Source: an uncultured Ruminococcus sp.
GTDB taxonomy: Bacteria; Bacillota; Clostridia; Oscillospirales; Ruminococcaceae
DNA length: 9,557 nucleotides
Assembly (NCBI GenBank): GCA_937894495.1
Contig: CALCRR010000181.1
Span: forward strand, 1 to 9,557
Direction: 5' to 3'
The position numbers and the translations under genes were made by a program. Of this stretch, positions 1 to 5,990 are shown piece by piece (the first letter of the stretch is position 1; the number at the start of each line of letters is the position of its first letter). Below the pieces are notes generated by a model. That model was not told where the DNA came from and did not search any database. It saw only the letters and a list, made by a program, of their open reading frames with translations.

Positions 1-58
1 TTGCTTCTTGCTTCTAGCGGCACAGGTGGGGGAAGCGAGCCGTCCGCCCGAGGACTGA

Positions 59-87
59 TTGACATTATACCTTATAAATGCTATAAT
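59..87 (+). promoter_or_regulatory. Sigma-A promoter with consensus -35 and extended -10
   Basis: TTGACA at 59-64 and TATAAT at 82-87 are separated by exactly 17 bases, and TGC directly precedes the -10 hexamer, giving an extended -10. Both hexamers match the consensus in full. A start near base 94 would give a leader of about 33 bases. The leader contains AAAGGAG at 109-115, 11 bases before the ATG at 127. Strong constitutive transcription is inferred. No operator-like repeat is visible around it. Confidence 0.85.
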
Positions 88-126
88 TAATGTGACAAAA
101 CACTCTATAAAGGAGCGGAAAATGCT

Positions 127-2727
127 ATGGATAAGGCAGTTATAGGAATACTTGCCCATGTTGACTCGGGAAAGACCACACTCTCGGAGGCGGTGCTTTA
201 TAAAAGCGGAGCTATAAGAAAGCTGGGCAGAGTTGACCACAGGGACGCTTTTCTGGATACCAACAGTATCGAGCGTGATCGGGGCATAACCATATTTTCA
301 AAGCAGGCGGTTTTCAGTTGGGGGGATACCTCATTCACGCTGCTTGATACCCCCGGGCACGTTGATTTTTCGGGGGAGACCGAGAGGACCTTGCAGGTCA
401 TCGACGCTGCCGTGCTGGTCATAAGCGCCACCGACGGCGTGCAGAGCCATACCCGTACCCTCAGCCGACTGCTGGATATCTACGATGTGCCAACCTTTGT
501 TTTTGTGAATAAAATGGATATGCAGGGGGCTGATAAAGGCTTTGTGATGAACTCGCTGACCGCAGGGGTGGGGGAGTGCTGCATTGATTTTTCAAAACCG
601 ATCGACCAGCTTTTTGAAGCCCTTTCACTTTGCAGCGAGCAGCTTATGGAGGAGTACCTTGAAACAGGGGAGCTTTCAGATGAAAGCATATCAAAGGCTG
701 TGGCAGAGCGTGAGGTCATACCCTGCTGCTTCGGCTCGGCACTGAGACTTGAAGGCATTGAAAAGCTGCTTGACTGCGTACAAAAATATCTTCCGAAAAA
801 ACCACAGCGTGATGAATTTTCTGCAAGAGTTTATAAGATTTCCGAGGACCGCAGCGGCGCAAGGCTCACCCACCTTAAAATAACAGGGGGCAGCCTGGCG
901 GTGAGGAGCGCTTTGACCTACACCGACAGAAACGGCGATGAGATCACCGAAAAAATAAGCCGCATAAGGGTATACAGCGGCGAAAAATTCACCTCACCCG
1001 AAAGTGTCACCCAGGGGGAGGTCTGCGCAGTCATGGGGCTGGGCGCCTCATATGCGGGGCAGGGGCTGGGCGGCGAGGCAGGGGAGTATGCACCCATATC
1101 CGAGCCCGTGCTCTCCTACAGGGTCATCGCCCCTGAGGGGGTAGATGACCACACAATGCTTAAAATACTGCACACACTTGAGGACGAGGACCCCACCCTG
1201 ACGGTGACCTACAGCGAGCAGCTCGCCGAGATAAGCCTTGCCCTTATGGGGGAGATACAGGCTGAGGTGGTAAAGCGTATCATCTCTGAACGCTTCGGGG
1301 TGGATATAACCTTCGGTGAGGGCAGGATAGCCTACCGTGAGACTATCGCAGCCCCCTGTGAGGGCGCAGGCCATTTTGAACCTTTAAGGCACTACGCCGA
1401 GGTACACCTGCGGCTTGACCCACTGCCCAGGGGCAGCGGCTTGCAGTTTTGCTCAGACTGCTCGGAGGATATACTTTCACGCAACTGGCAGCGGCTGATA
1501 CTCACCCACCTTAAAGAGAAGATACACAGGGGTGTGCTCACAGGCTCGCCCATAACCGATATCAGGCTCACCCTCACCGCAGGCAGAGCTCACCTAAAAC
1601 ATACCGAGGGGGGAGATTTCCGTCAGGCTACCTACAGGGCGGTAAGGCAGGGGCTGAGATATGCCGAGAGCCTGCTGTTGGAGCCTTACTATTCTTTCAG
1701 GCTTGAAGTGCCATCTGCCGCCGCAGGCAGGGCGCTTAACGATATCGACAGCATGGGCGGCACAGTCTCAGCTCCCGAAAACGACGGCGAGACCGCAGTT
1801 ATCACAGGCTATGCCCCTGTTTCAAAAATGCGTTTTTACCATACCGAGGTGGCAGGCTACACCAAGGGGCAGGGCAGGCTTTACTGCACAGCCGCAGGTT
1901 ATGATGTATGCAAAAACAGCGAACAGGTCATCGCAGAGCTGGGCTATGACCCCGACAGCGACCTTGATAACACTGCCGACTCGGTGTTCTGCTCCCACGG
2001 GGCAGGTCATACAGTGCCCTGGGACGAGGCGAACGAGCATATGCATATAAGCCCCGAAACAGGCAGGCAGCAGTATGAGCAGGCAGCCGTTATGCGCTCT
2101 GCCGCTGACGATTTTGTAAAGCGTGCCGCCAACGATGAAGAGCTTATGGCGATATTTGAGCGCACCTACGGCACTATCGACCGCAAAAAGCGCTATGCCA
2201 TGAGGACCCCCAAGGAGCCCCCGAAAACAAGCGGCAAGCCAAGACCCGTCAAAAAGGGTCCCGAGTTCCTGCTGGTGGACGGCTACAACATTATCTTTGC
2301 CTGGGAGGAGCTAAAAAAGACCGCCGAAAAAAGCCTTGACCTTGCCAGAAGCCAGCTGATAAACCGTTTGTGCAGCTATCAGGGCTTTAAGCAGTGCGAG
2401 CTGATACTGGTGTTTGACGCCTACCGCATAAAAGAGCCCGAGAGGGTGACGAAATACCAGAACATCAGCGTGGTATACACCAAAGAAGCCGAAACTGCCG
2501 ATACCTACATCGAGCGCACCGCCCATAAGCTTTCAAAGGACCACAAGGTAAGGGTGGCGACCTCTGACGGACTGGAGCAGGTGATAATCATGGGGGGCGG
2601 CGCACTTAGGGTCTCCGCCAAGGAACTGCACCTGGAGGTGGAGGCGGCTGAAAAAGCTATAAGAGAATGTATTGAGGAGCTTAACTCAAAGAGAATGAAT
2701 ACCATGCTTGATATAAAAAGACCATGA
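127..2727 (+). CDS. Tet(M)/EF-G-like translation GTPase fused to a Rae1/YacP-type NYN ribonuclease domain
   Basis: This is an 866-residue fusion. The N-terminus has a full GTPase set: AHVDSGKT (10-17), RGIT of switch I (52-55), DTPGH with the catalytic His (74-78), NKMD (128-131) and SAL (204-206). EF-G-like domains follow to about residue 590, and the whole resembles ribosomal protection proteins such as Tet(M) more than EF-G. After an extra segment (about 592-645) and a basic, Pro-rich linker (about 670-712) comes a NYN domain (about 713-855). It carries LLVDGYN (D718), VFDA (D764), ETAD (D792), ATSD (D814) and GGGALRVSAKEL, all matching Rae1/YacP. Rae1 of Bacillus is known to cleave mRNA in the ribosomal A site. 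It is inferred that the GTPase part docks at the A site and positions or times the nuclease. The domain-IV tip loop (486-497) differs from Tet(M), so tetracycline resistance is doubtful. The ATG at 127 has the best-placed SD. Confidence 0.9.
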   Translation: MDKAVIGILAHVDSGKTTLSEAVLYKSGAIRKLGRVDHRDAFLDTNSIERDRGITIFSKQAVFSWGDTSFTLLDTPGHVDFSGETERTLQVIDAAVLVISATDGVQSHTRTLSRLLDIYDVPTFVFVNKMDMQGADKGFVMNSLTAGVGECCIDFSKPIDQLFEALSLCSEQLMEEYLETGELSDESISKAVAEREVIPCCFGSALRLEGIEKLLDCVQKYLPKKPQRDEFSARVYKISEDRSGARLTHLKITGGSLAVRSALTYTDRNGDEITEKISRIRVYSGEKFTSPESVTQGEVCAVMGLGASYAGQGLGGEAGEYAPISEPVLSYRVIAPEGVDDHTMLKILHTLEDEDPTLTVTYSEQLAEISLALMGEIQAEVVKRIISERFGVDITFGEGRIAYRETIAAPCEGAGHFEPLRHYAEVHLRLDPLPRGSGLQFCSDCSEDILSRNWQRLILTHLKEKIHRGVLTGSPITDIRLTLTAGRAHLKHTEGGDFRQATYRAVRQGLRYAESLLLEPYYSFRLEVPSAAAGRALNDIDSMGGTVSAPENDGETAVITGYAPVSKMRFYHTEVAGYTKGQGRLYCTAAGYDVCKNSEQVIAELGYDPDSDLDNTADSVFCSHGAGHTVPWDEANEHMHISPETGRQQYEQAAVMRSAADDFVKRAANDEELMAIFERTYGTIDRKKRYAMRTPKEPPKTSGKPRPVKKGPEFLLVDGYNIIFAWEELKKTAEKSLDLARSQLINRLCSYQGFKQCELILVFDAYRIKEPERVTKYQNISVVYTKEAETADTYIERTAHKLSKDHKVRVATSDGLEQVIIMGGGALRVSAKELHLEVEAAEKAIRECIEELNSKRMNTMLDIKRP

Positions 2728-2756
2728 GTGCGGCGGCTCTTCGCTAGGAAAAGTAA

Positions 2757-2790
2757 AGGCACTCTTGTCAGTTACCTAACAAAAGTGCCT
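2757..2790 (-). terminator. Rho-independent terminator of the DUF11 gene
   Basis: A 12-bp stem is formed by 2757-2768 and 2779-2790 around a 10-base loop. In minus-strand RNA all pairs form, including one G-U wobble, and the stem is followed by the U-rich TTTACTTTTCC. In plus-strand RNA the same position is a C-A mismatch and the downstream side is A-rich. The hairpin therefore serves the minus-strand gene ending at 2819. It may still slow transcripts of the convergent plus-strand fusion gene, which shows no better terminator of its own. Confidence 0.75.
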
Positions 2791-2818
2791 AAAAAACTAC
2801 TTTATTGCGTCTGCGCTG

Positions 2819-3670
2819 TCAGATAGTTCCGCTGACAGTCAGCACCGTCTGTGAGGGTATCACCGACCACTGACCTGTAGCATGGTCCTGAGTTATCTGG
2901 GCGGCAGGCAGAGTTATCACACCTGCTGCGGTGGTGAACAAGCCTGTGCTCTCGTCATAGGTGTATGAAGCCGAGGGCAGGGGCGCACCGTCAAGGGTCA
3001 CCTCGATGCCGCTGAGAGCAGGGTCGAAGGTGTCGGTTATAACTGCGTTGTCAGCCGCTTCAAGGGCTGTGCTGCCGTTGTTTAAAACTGTAAAGGTGTA
3101 GGTTATCTCCTCACCTGCGCTCACCTCGGTGGGCGAGAGCGCCTTTGTGATGGTAAGCTGCGCCTGTGAGACTGCGCTTACAGCTTCCTCGGCGGTTATG
3201 GGCGCTGTAATGGGCGTGCCCGATACGGTAACGGTGTTGGTTATCTCGCCGCCTGCCTCGGGTGAGGCAAAGCTGTTGGCTGTGGTCTCATAGATAACAA
3301 GAGCATTTCCCCCTGCGGGAACGTTAATGCCTGTTATGGTAAGGGGCGAGCTGCCCGATACGGTGGGAGCTGCCTGAAGCTGACCGTTCACAAAATATCT
3401 CACCGAGTCCTCGGTGTAGTCAAGAGGGGTCACCTGTGCAGTGCCGAACTCATAAGCGCCCAGATCGTCGGTGAGGGTAAGCCCCGTGTAGTCGGCTGTG
3501 CCGTCGTTAACAAGGCTTATGATATAGGTCACAGTTCCGCCCTGCTCATACTCGGGCACAACTGCGGTCTTTGCCGCTGTGAGAGCGTCGATGATCTGAC
3601 CCTCGGTAATGTTTGAGCTTACGGTATTTCCGCTGTAGGAAAGCGTAGCCTGATTAAAAAATGCTGCCAT
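2819..3670 (-). CDS. DUF11-repeat protein, no signal peptide
   Basis: The gene encodes 283 residues from the ATG at 3670, which is preceded by a strong GGAGG 8 bases upstream. An in-frame extension to 3796 exists but runs through the likely promoter region, so it is rejected. Two Thr-rich beta-sandwich repeats are visible. The first (about 31-150) has TYIISLVNDG and LTLTDDLGAY. The second (about 171-283) has LTITKALSP, TYTFTVLNNG and ITDTFDP. This is the DUF11/conserved-repeat pattern known from bacterial surface proteins. There is no Cys, no N-terminal hydrophobic segment and no LPXTG or C-terminal membrane anchor. How it would leave the cell, if it does, is unclear. Similar leaderless proteins starting with FFNQATLSY are familiar to me from Clostridia, but I know of no defined function. 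It appears to be a single-gene transcript. Confidence 0.8.
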   Translation of the reverse strand: MAAFFNQATLSYSGNTVSSNITEGQIIDALTAAKTAVVPEYEQGGTVTYIISLVNDGTADYTGLTLTDDLGAYEFGTAQVTPLDYTEDSVRYFVNGQLQAAPTVSGSSPLTITGINVPAGGNALVIYETTANSFASPEAGGEITNTVTVSGTPITAPITAEEAVSAVSQAQLTITKALSPTEVSAGEEITYTFTVLNNGSTALEAADNAVITDTFDPALSGIEVTLDGAPLPSASYTYDESTGLFTTAAGVITLPAAQITQDHATGQWSVIPSQTVLTVSGTI

Positions 3671-3740
3671 ATTAAATTCCTCCGTTTTAACATCAATGTT
3701 TTTTGCTTGCTGAGGTCGCCCTCGGTATAATATATGCGTA

Positions 3741-3758
3741 AGGTGAGCATGAGGTGAG
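3741..3758 (-). repeat. Direct repeat AGGTGAG x2 upstream of the DUF11 gene
   Basis: AGGTGAG occurs at 3741-3747 and again at 3752-3758, an 11-base period, or about one helical turn. On the minus strand this reads CTCACCT-N4-CTCACCT. It lies just upstream of an AT-rich -10-like stretch (TATTAT, minus strand, 3727-3732) that has no recognisable -35. The spacing suits a pair of activator half-sites replacing the -35 box. This is a positional inference only. Confidence 0.35.
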
Positions 3759-3832
3759 AGGATAGGGCAGCTGATCAATATCGTCAGTTTATACAAAAAT
3801 GTTTGTCATAGCTTACAAATTGCTTAAAATAC

Positions 3833-3861
3833 TTGATTTTTGGTAAACAATATGCTATAAT
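3833..3861 (+). promoter_or_regulatory. Sigma-A promoter with extended -10 for the NlpC/P60-like gene
   Basis: TTGATT at 3833-3838 and TATAAT at 3856-3861 are 17 bases apart, with TGC immediately before the -10. The predicted start near 3868 gives a leader of about 215 bases to the ATG at 4084. That leader contains the whole inverted-repeat element at 3882-4061. The same TGCTATAAT box occurs at the promoter of the first gene (79-87). Confidence 0.75.
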
Positions 3862-3881
3862 ATTATCTTGGATAAATAATA

Positions 3882-4061
3882 TATAGGCAACACCGCACAA
3901 CCATTGTACGTCAGATGCGCAGTCAGATTTTTCGTCAGAATGCATAAAGTTGACGCAGGCTTGCTGGCGCAAGTCAAGGAAACTTTGTGTATTATGACGG
4001 AAAATATGCAAGCAGATGGCGTGCAAAGGCGTTAGCCGGTGGTTGTGCGGTGTTGCCTATA
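3882..4061 (+). mobile_element. MITE-like 180-bp element with perfect 22-bp terminal inverted repeats
   Basis: Bases 3882-3903 are the exact reverse complement of 4040-4061. The ends read TATAGGCAACACCGCAC... and ...GTGCGGTGTTGCCTATA. The outer TATA on both sides is compatible with a TA-type target duplication, but this cannot be separated from the repeat itself. Inside, 3927-3951 and 3981-4005 form a second, imperfect 25-bp arm pair (21 of 25 positions match). No protein is convincingly encoded, so any mobility would need a transposase supplied elsewhere. I have an impression that similar GGCAACACCGCACAA ends are common in gut Firmicutes, but this is unverified. The element sits between the promoter at 3833-3861 and the RBS of the downstream gene. 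Confidence 0.7.
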
Positions 4062-4083
4062 ATTTTTCGGGAGATCTGAGCCA

Positions 4084-4737
4084 ATGAAAGAGGTCTATAT
4101 TGTTTTGAGCCAGACCATGACGAAGTTCGGCAGAGCTATCAGACGGGTCGGAAGAATGAAATATAATCATACGGCTATAGTGCTTGATGATGATTTTGAC
4201 GAGTGGTACAGCTTTGCCAGACGCCACCACAGGGCAGTGCTCACAGGCGGGCTGGTAAAAGAGACTATACAGAGATACACCCTTAAACAGGACTGCGTGA
4301 TAGAGAGCGCAGTTTTCAGGATACCGCTTTCGGACCAGAAGTATGAGGAGCTGGAGAGGAGCATCAATGCGATCTCCAACGATAAGGAGTACATATATAA
4401 CCTTCTCAGCGTGCTGACATATCCGCTGCTCCACGGCTTCAAAACCTACAAGGCGTTCACCTGTGCGGAGTTCGTGGCTTATCTTTTAAGCAACGCAGGC
4501 TTTATGTTCGATGAAGTCCTTTGCAGTTACAAGCCCGACGATATCGGCAGATTTTTGCAGCAGTATCTTATCTATGAGGGCGATCTTGTAGACTATGTGG
4601 CTGACAAAAACAACGATAAGAACTACGCCAACAAGGTCACTGAGGAATACTTCCAGAACTTTTCAAGAAAAGACTTCAGGGAAAGTGTGCATAACCTTTA
4701 CAGAATGTTTTCAAGGCTTTTTTACCGCAGGGTATAG
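4084..4737 (+). CDS. Permuted NlpC/P60-like (papain-fold) protein, cytoplasmic
   Basis: The gene encodes 217 residues. The RBS GGGAG (4069-4073) lies 10 bases before the ATG. The N-terminus (YIVLSQT...YNHTAIVLD) places a candidate catalytic His at residue 29. FTCAEFVAYLL places a candidate nucleophile, Cys127, at the start of a helix. His before Cys is the order of the permuted NlpC/P60 group (YiiX/YebB-like), not of classical peptidoglycan endopeptidases. GGLVKET (about 55-62) is also typical of the clostridial members I recall. No signal peptide or membrane segment is seen, so it probably acts inside the cell. The substrate is unknown; family members have been suggested to be amidases, peptidases or acyltransferases. 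The C-terminal third is charged and helical, ending in a basic tail. The gene is monocistronic between its own promoter and terminator. Confidence 0.65.
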   Translation: MKEVYIVLSQTMTKFGRAIRRVGRMKYNHTAIVLDDDFDEWYSFARRHHRAVLTGGLVKETIQRYTLKQDCVIESAVFRIPLSDQKYEELERSINAISNDKEYIYNLLSVLTYPLLHGFKTYKAFTCAEFVAYLLSNAGFMFDEVLCSYKPDDIGRFLQQYLIYEGDLVDYVADKNNDKNYANKVTEEYFQNFSRKDFRESVHNLYRMFSRLFYRRV

Positions 4738-4746
4738 CATAAAAAT

Positions 4747-4778
4747 AACAGCGAGTACATTTTTTTGTACTCGCTGTT
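4747..4778 (+). terminator. Strong bidirectional terminator
   Basis: There is a perfect 13-bp stem (AACAGCGAGTACA, 4747-4759, with 4766-4778) and a six-T loop. On the plus strand it is followed by TTGCTTTTT. On the minus strand it is followed by TTATTTTT. It therefore ends both the NlpC/P60-like gene (stop at 4737) and the minus-strand operon whose last gene, yebC, stops at 4793. Confidence 0.92.
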
Positions 4779-4792
4779 TTGCTTTTTATAGA

Positions 4793-5536
4793 TTATTCTT
4801 CCTCGTCCTCGGGCATATTCTCCCAGTTGTGGTAAACGTTCTGCACGTCGTCGTTGTCCTCTAAATGCTCCAGCAGCAGGGACATCTTCTTTATTGCGTC
4901 CTCGTCGTCTATGGCGGTGTAGTTTGCAGGTATCTTTTCAGCCTCGGCAGAAAGCACCTTGTAGCCTAAGCCCTCGAGGGTCTCTCTTACGGTGGTCACG
5001 CTGCCGGGGGCGCAGGTTATCTCTACCACATCGTCCTCAACGTTGAAGTCGTCAGCGCCTGCCTCAAAAACATCGTCCATTATCTTGTCCTCGTCAGCGC
5101 CGTTGTTCTCGATAACAACAGTTCCCACGTCAGAGAACATATATGATACACAGCCTGTGCTGCCCATGTTTCCGCCGAACTTGTCAAAATAGTGGCGGAC
5201 ATCTGCGGCAGTTCTGTTTTTGTTGTCGGTAAGGCACTCAACTATCACCGCAACACCGCTGGGACCGTAGCCCTCATAAACCATTGACTCATAGTTGTTC
5301 TTGTCGCCCTCGCCTGCTGCCTTTTTGATTATCCTGTCGATATTATCGTTAGGCACATTGTTAGCCTTAGCCTTGGCGATAAGGTCTCTCAGCTTTGCGT
5401 TGCCTGCGGGATCGGGACCGCCCATTTTAACAACAACAGCTATCTCTCTGCCTATCTTGGTGAACACCTTTGCCCTTGCAGCGTCGGTAGCACCCTTTTT
5501 CCTTTTGATATTATCCCATTTTGAATGACCTGACAT
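4793..5536 (-). CDS. yebC: YebC/PmpR family protein
   Basis: The gene encodes 247 residues, the usual family length. It starts with the hallmark MSGHSKWDNIKRKKGATDA and continues with FTKIGREI, NNVPNDNIDRIIKKA and YEGYGPSGVAVIVE. The acidic C-terminus (NMPEDEEE) is typical. The start at 5536 is set by the MSGHSKW motif and by AAGGAG 8 bases upstream; the reading frame stays open for 44 further codons upstream, but these have no family similarity. YebC proteins were described as DNA-binding regulators. More recent work links the family to translation through difficult (proline-rich) stretches on the ribosome, which fits the ribosome-centred operon. It is the last gene, 49 bases after mrnC, with a small hairpin (5559-5575) in the gap. 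Confidence 0.95.
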   Translation of the reverse strand: MSGHSKWDNIKRKKGATDAARAKVFTKIGREIAVVVKMGGPDPAGNAKLRDLIAKAKANNVPNDNIDRIIKKAAGEGDKNNYESMVYEGYGPSGVAVIVECLTDNKNRTAADVRHYFDKFGGNMGSTGCVSYMFSDVGTVVIENNGADEDKIMDDVFEAGADDFNVEDDVVEITCAPGSVTTVRETLEGLGYKVLSAEAEKIPANYTAIDDEDAIKKMSLLLEHLEDNDDVQNVYHNWENMPEDEEE

Positions 5537-5558
5537 AATTTTCACTCCTTTTAGATGT

Positions 5559-5575
5559 AAGAGGTAAGACCTCTT
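5559..5575 (-). repeat. Perfect 7-bp hairpin in the mrnC-yebC gap
   Basis: Bases 5559-5565 (AAGAGGT) and 5569-5575 (ACCTCTT) form a perfect inverted repeat with a three-base loop. No T-run follows on either strand, so it is not an intrinsic terminator. In the operon mRNA it would form a short hairpin just upstream of the yebC ribosome binding site. It could be a processing or stability element, or chance. Confidence 0.4.
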
Positions 5576-5585
5576 GATCTTGATT

Positions 5586-5978
5586 TTAGTTATCCCAGCA
5601 CAGCTCAAAAAGCTCCTCAATGCGCTGATGTTTATTTGTAAGATACAGATAGCCGAAAAGGCATTCAAGCCCCGTGGCGTTTCTGTATTCGCTGACGGTG
5701 GAATGCTTTGGGGGATTGACCTTGGTGTTCCTGCCCCGTTTGAATATCTCCAGCTCCTCCTCGGTAAGGGTGCCGCTGTCGATAAGCTCCAGCACCTTTT
5801 CAGACTGATATTCGGCGCAAACCTTTTTTATTGCAAGCCTGTGGAGCTCCCCCGCAGGCATATTTGCCGTCAGCACCAGCCGCTCTCTCACCAGCTGCTC
5901 ATAGACCGAGTCGCCCAGAAAAGCCAGGGTCAGCGGCGAATACTGCCTTGCCTGATGGGGAGTCAGTTCTGTCTGCAT
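5586..5978 (-). CDS. mrnC: Mini-ribonuclease III (Mini-III), 23S rRNA maturation
   Basis: Mini-III is an RNase III catalytic domain without a dsRNA-binding domain. In Bacillus it trims the double-stranded ends of precursor 23S rRNA. The 130-residue product carries FLGDSVYE with the catalytic Asp23, RGRN (81-84), and ATGLECLFGYLYL with the catalytic Glu105. Length and residue numbering agree with Bacillus Mini-III. An ATG two codons upstream (5984) abuts the AAGGGGA Shine-Dalgarno sequence, whereas the ATG at 5978 is about 7 bases from it and is preferred. The gene follows obg by 12 bases and precedes yebC. In Bacillus mrnC lies next to cysS, so the obg linkage here is a different arrangement. 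Confidence 0.92.
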   Translation of the reverse strand: MQTELTPHQARQYSPLTLAFLGDSVYEQLVRERLVLTANMPAGELHRLAIKKVCAEYQSEKVLELIDSGTLTEEELEIFKRGRNTKVNPPKHSTVSEYRNATGLECLFGYLYLTNKHQRIEELFELCWDN

Positions 5979-5990
5979 AAGCATTCCCCT

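Noticed and set aside
1..58. Possible 3' end of an upstream plus-strand gene (open frame ending TGA at 56-58, another ending TAA at 88-90)
   Set aside because: Too short to recognise any family; more than one frame on both strands is open, so no call can be supported.
127..2727. Label as a tetracycline resistance gene tet(M)/(O)/(W)
   Set aside because: Only the family resemblance supports it; the domain-IV tip loop, the extra segment and the fused RNase differ from the resistance proteins.
3671..3796. N-terminal extension of the DUF11 protein with a hydrophobic LTILISCPILS stretch that might pass for a signal peptide
   Set aside because: A strong GGAGG precedes the internal ATG at 3670, the family start MAAFFNQATL fits there, and the extension crosses the likely promoter region.
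3784..4026. 80-residue minus-strand reading frame
   Set aside because: It runs through the opposite-strand promoter and the inverted-repeat element, has no RBS and has no protein-like features.
3882..4061. CRISPR-like or phage attachment structure
   Set aside because: There are only two inverted copies, no direct repeat-spacer pattern, and no integrase or cas gene nearby.
4058..4063. TATAAT formed at the right end of the inverted-repeat element as a second promoter
   Set aside because: No -35-like hexamer lies at a workable distance (GCCGGT is at 4035-4040), whereas 3833-3861 gives a good promoter.
5537..5668. 44-codon upstream extension of yebC
   Set aside because: MSGHSKW is the conserved family start and has its own SD; the extension has no similarity and overlaps the end of mrnC.
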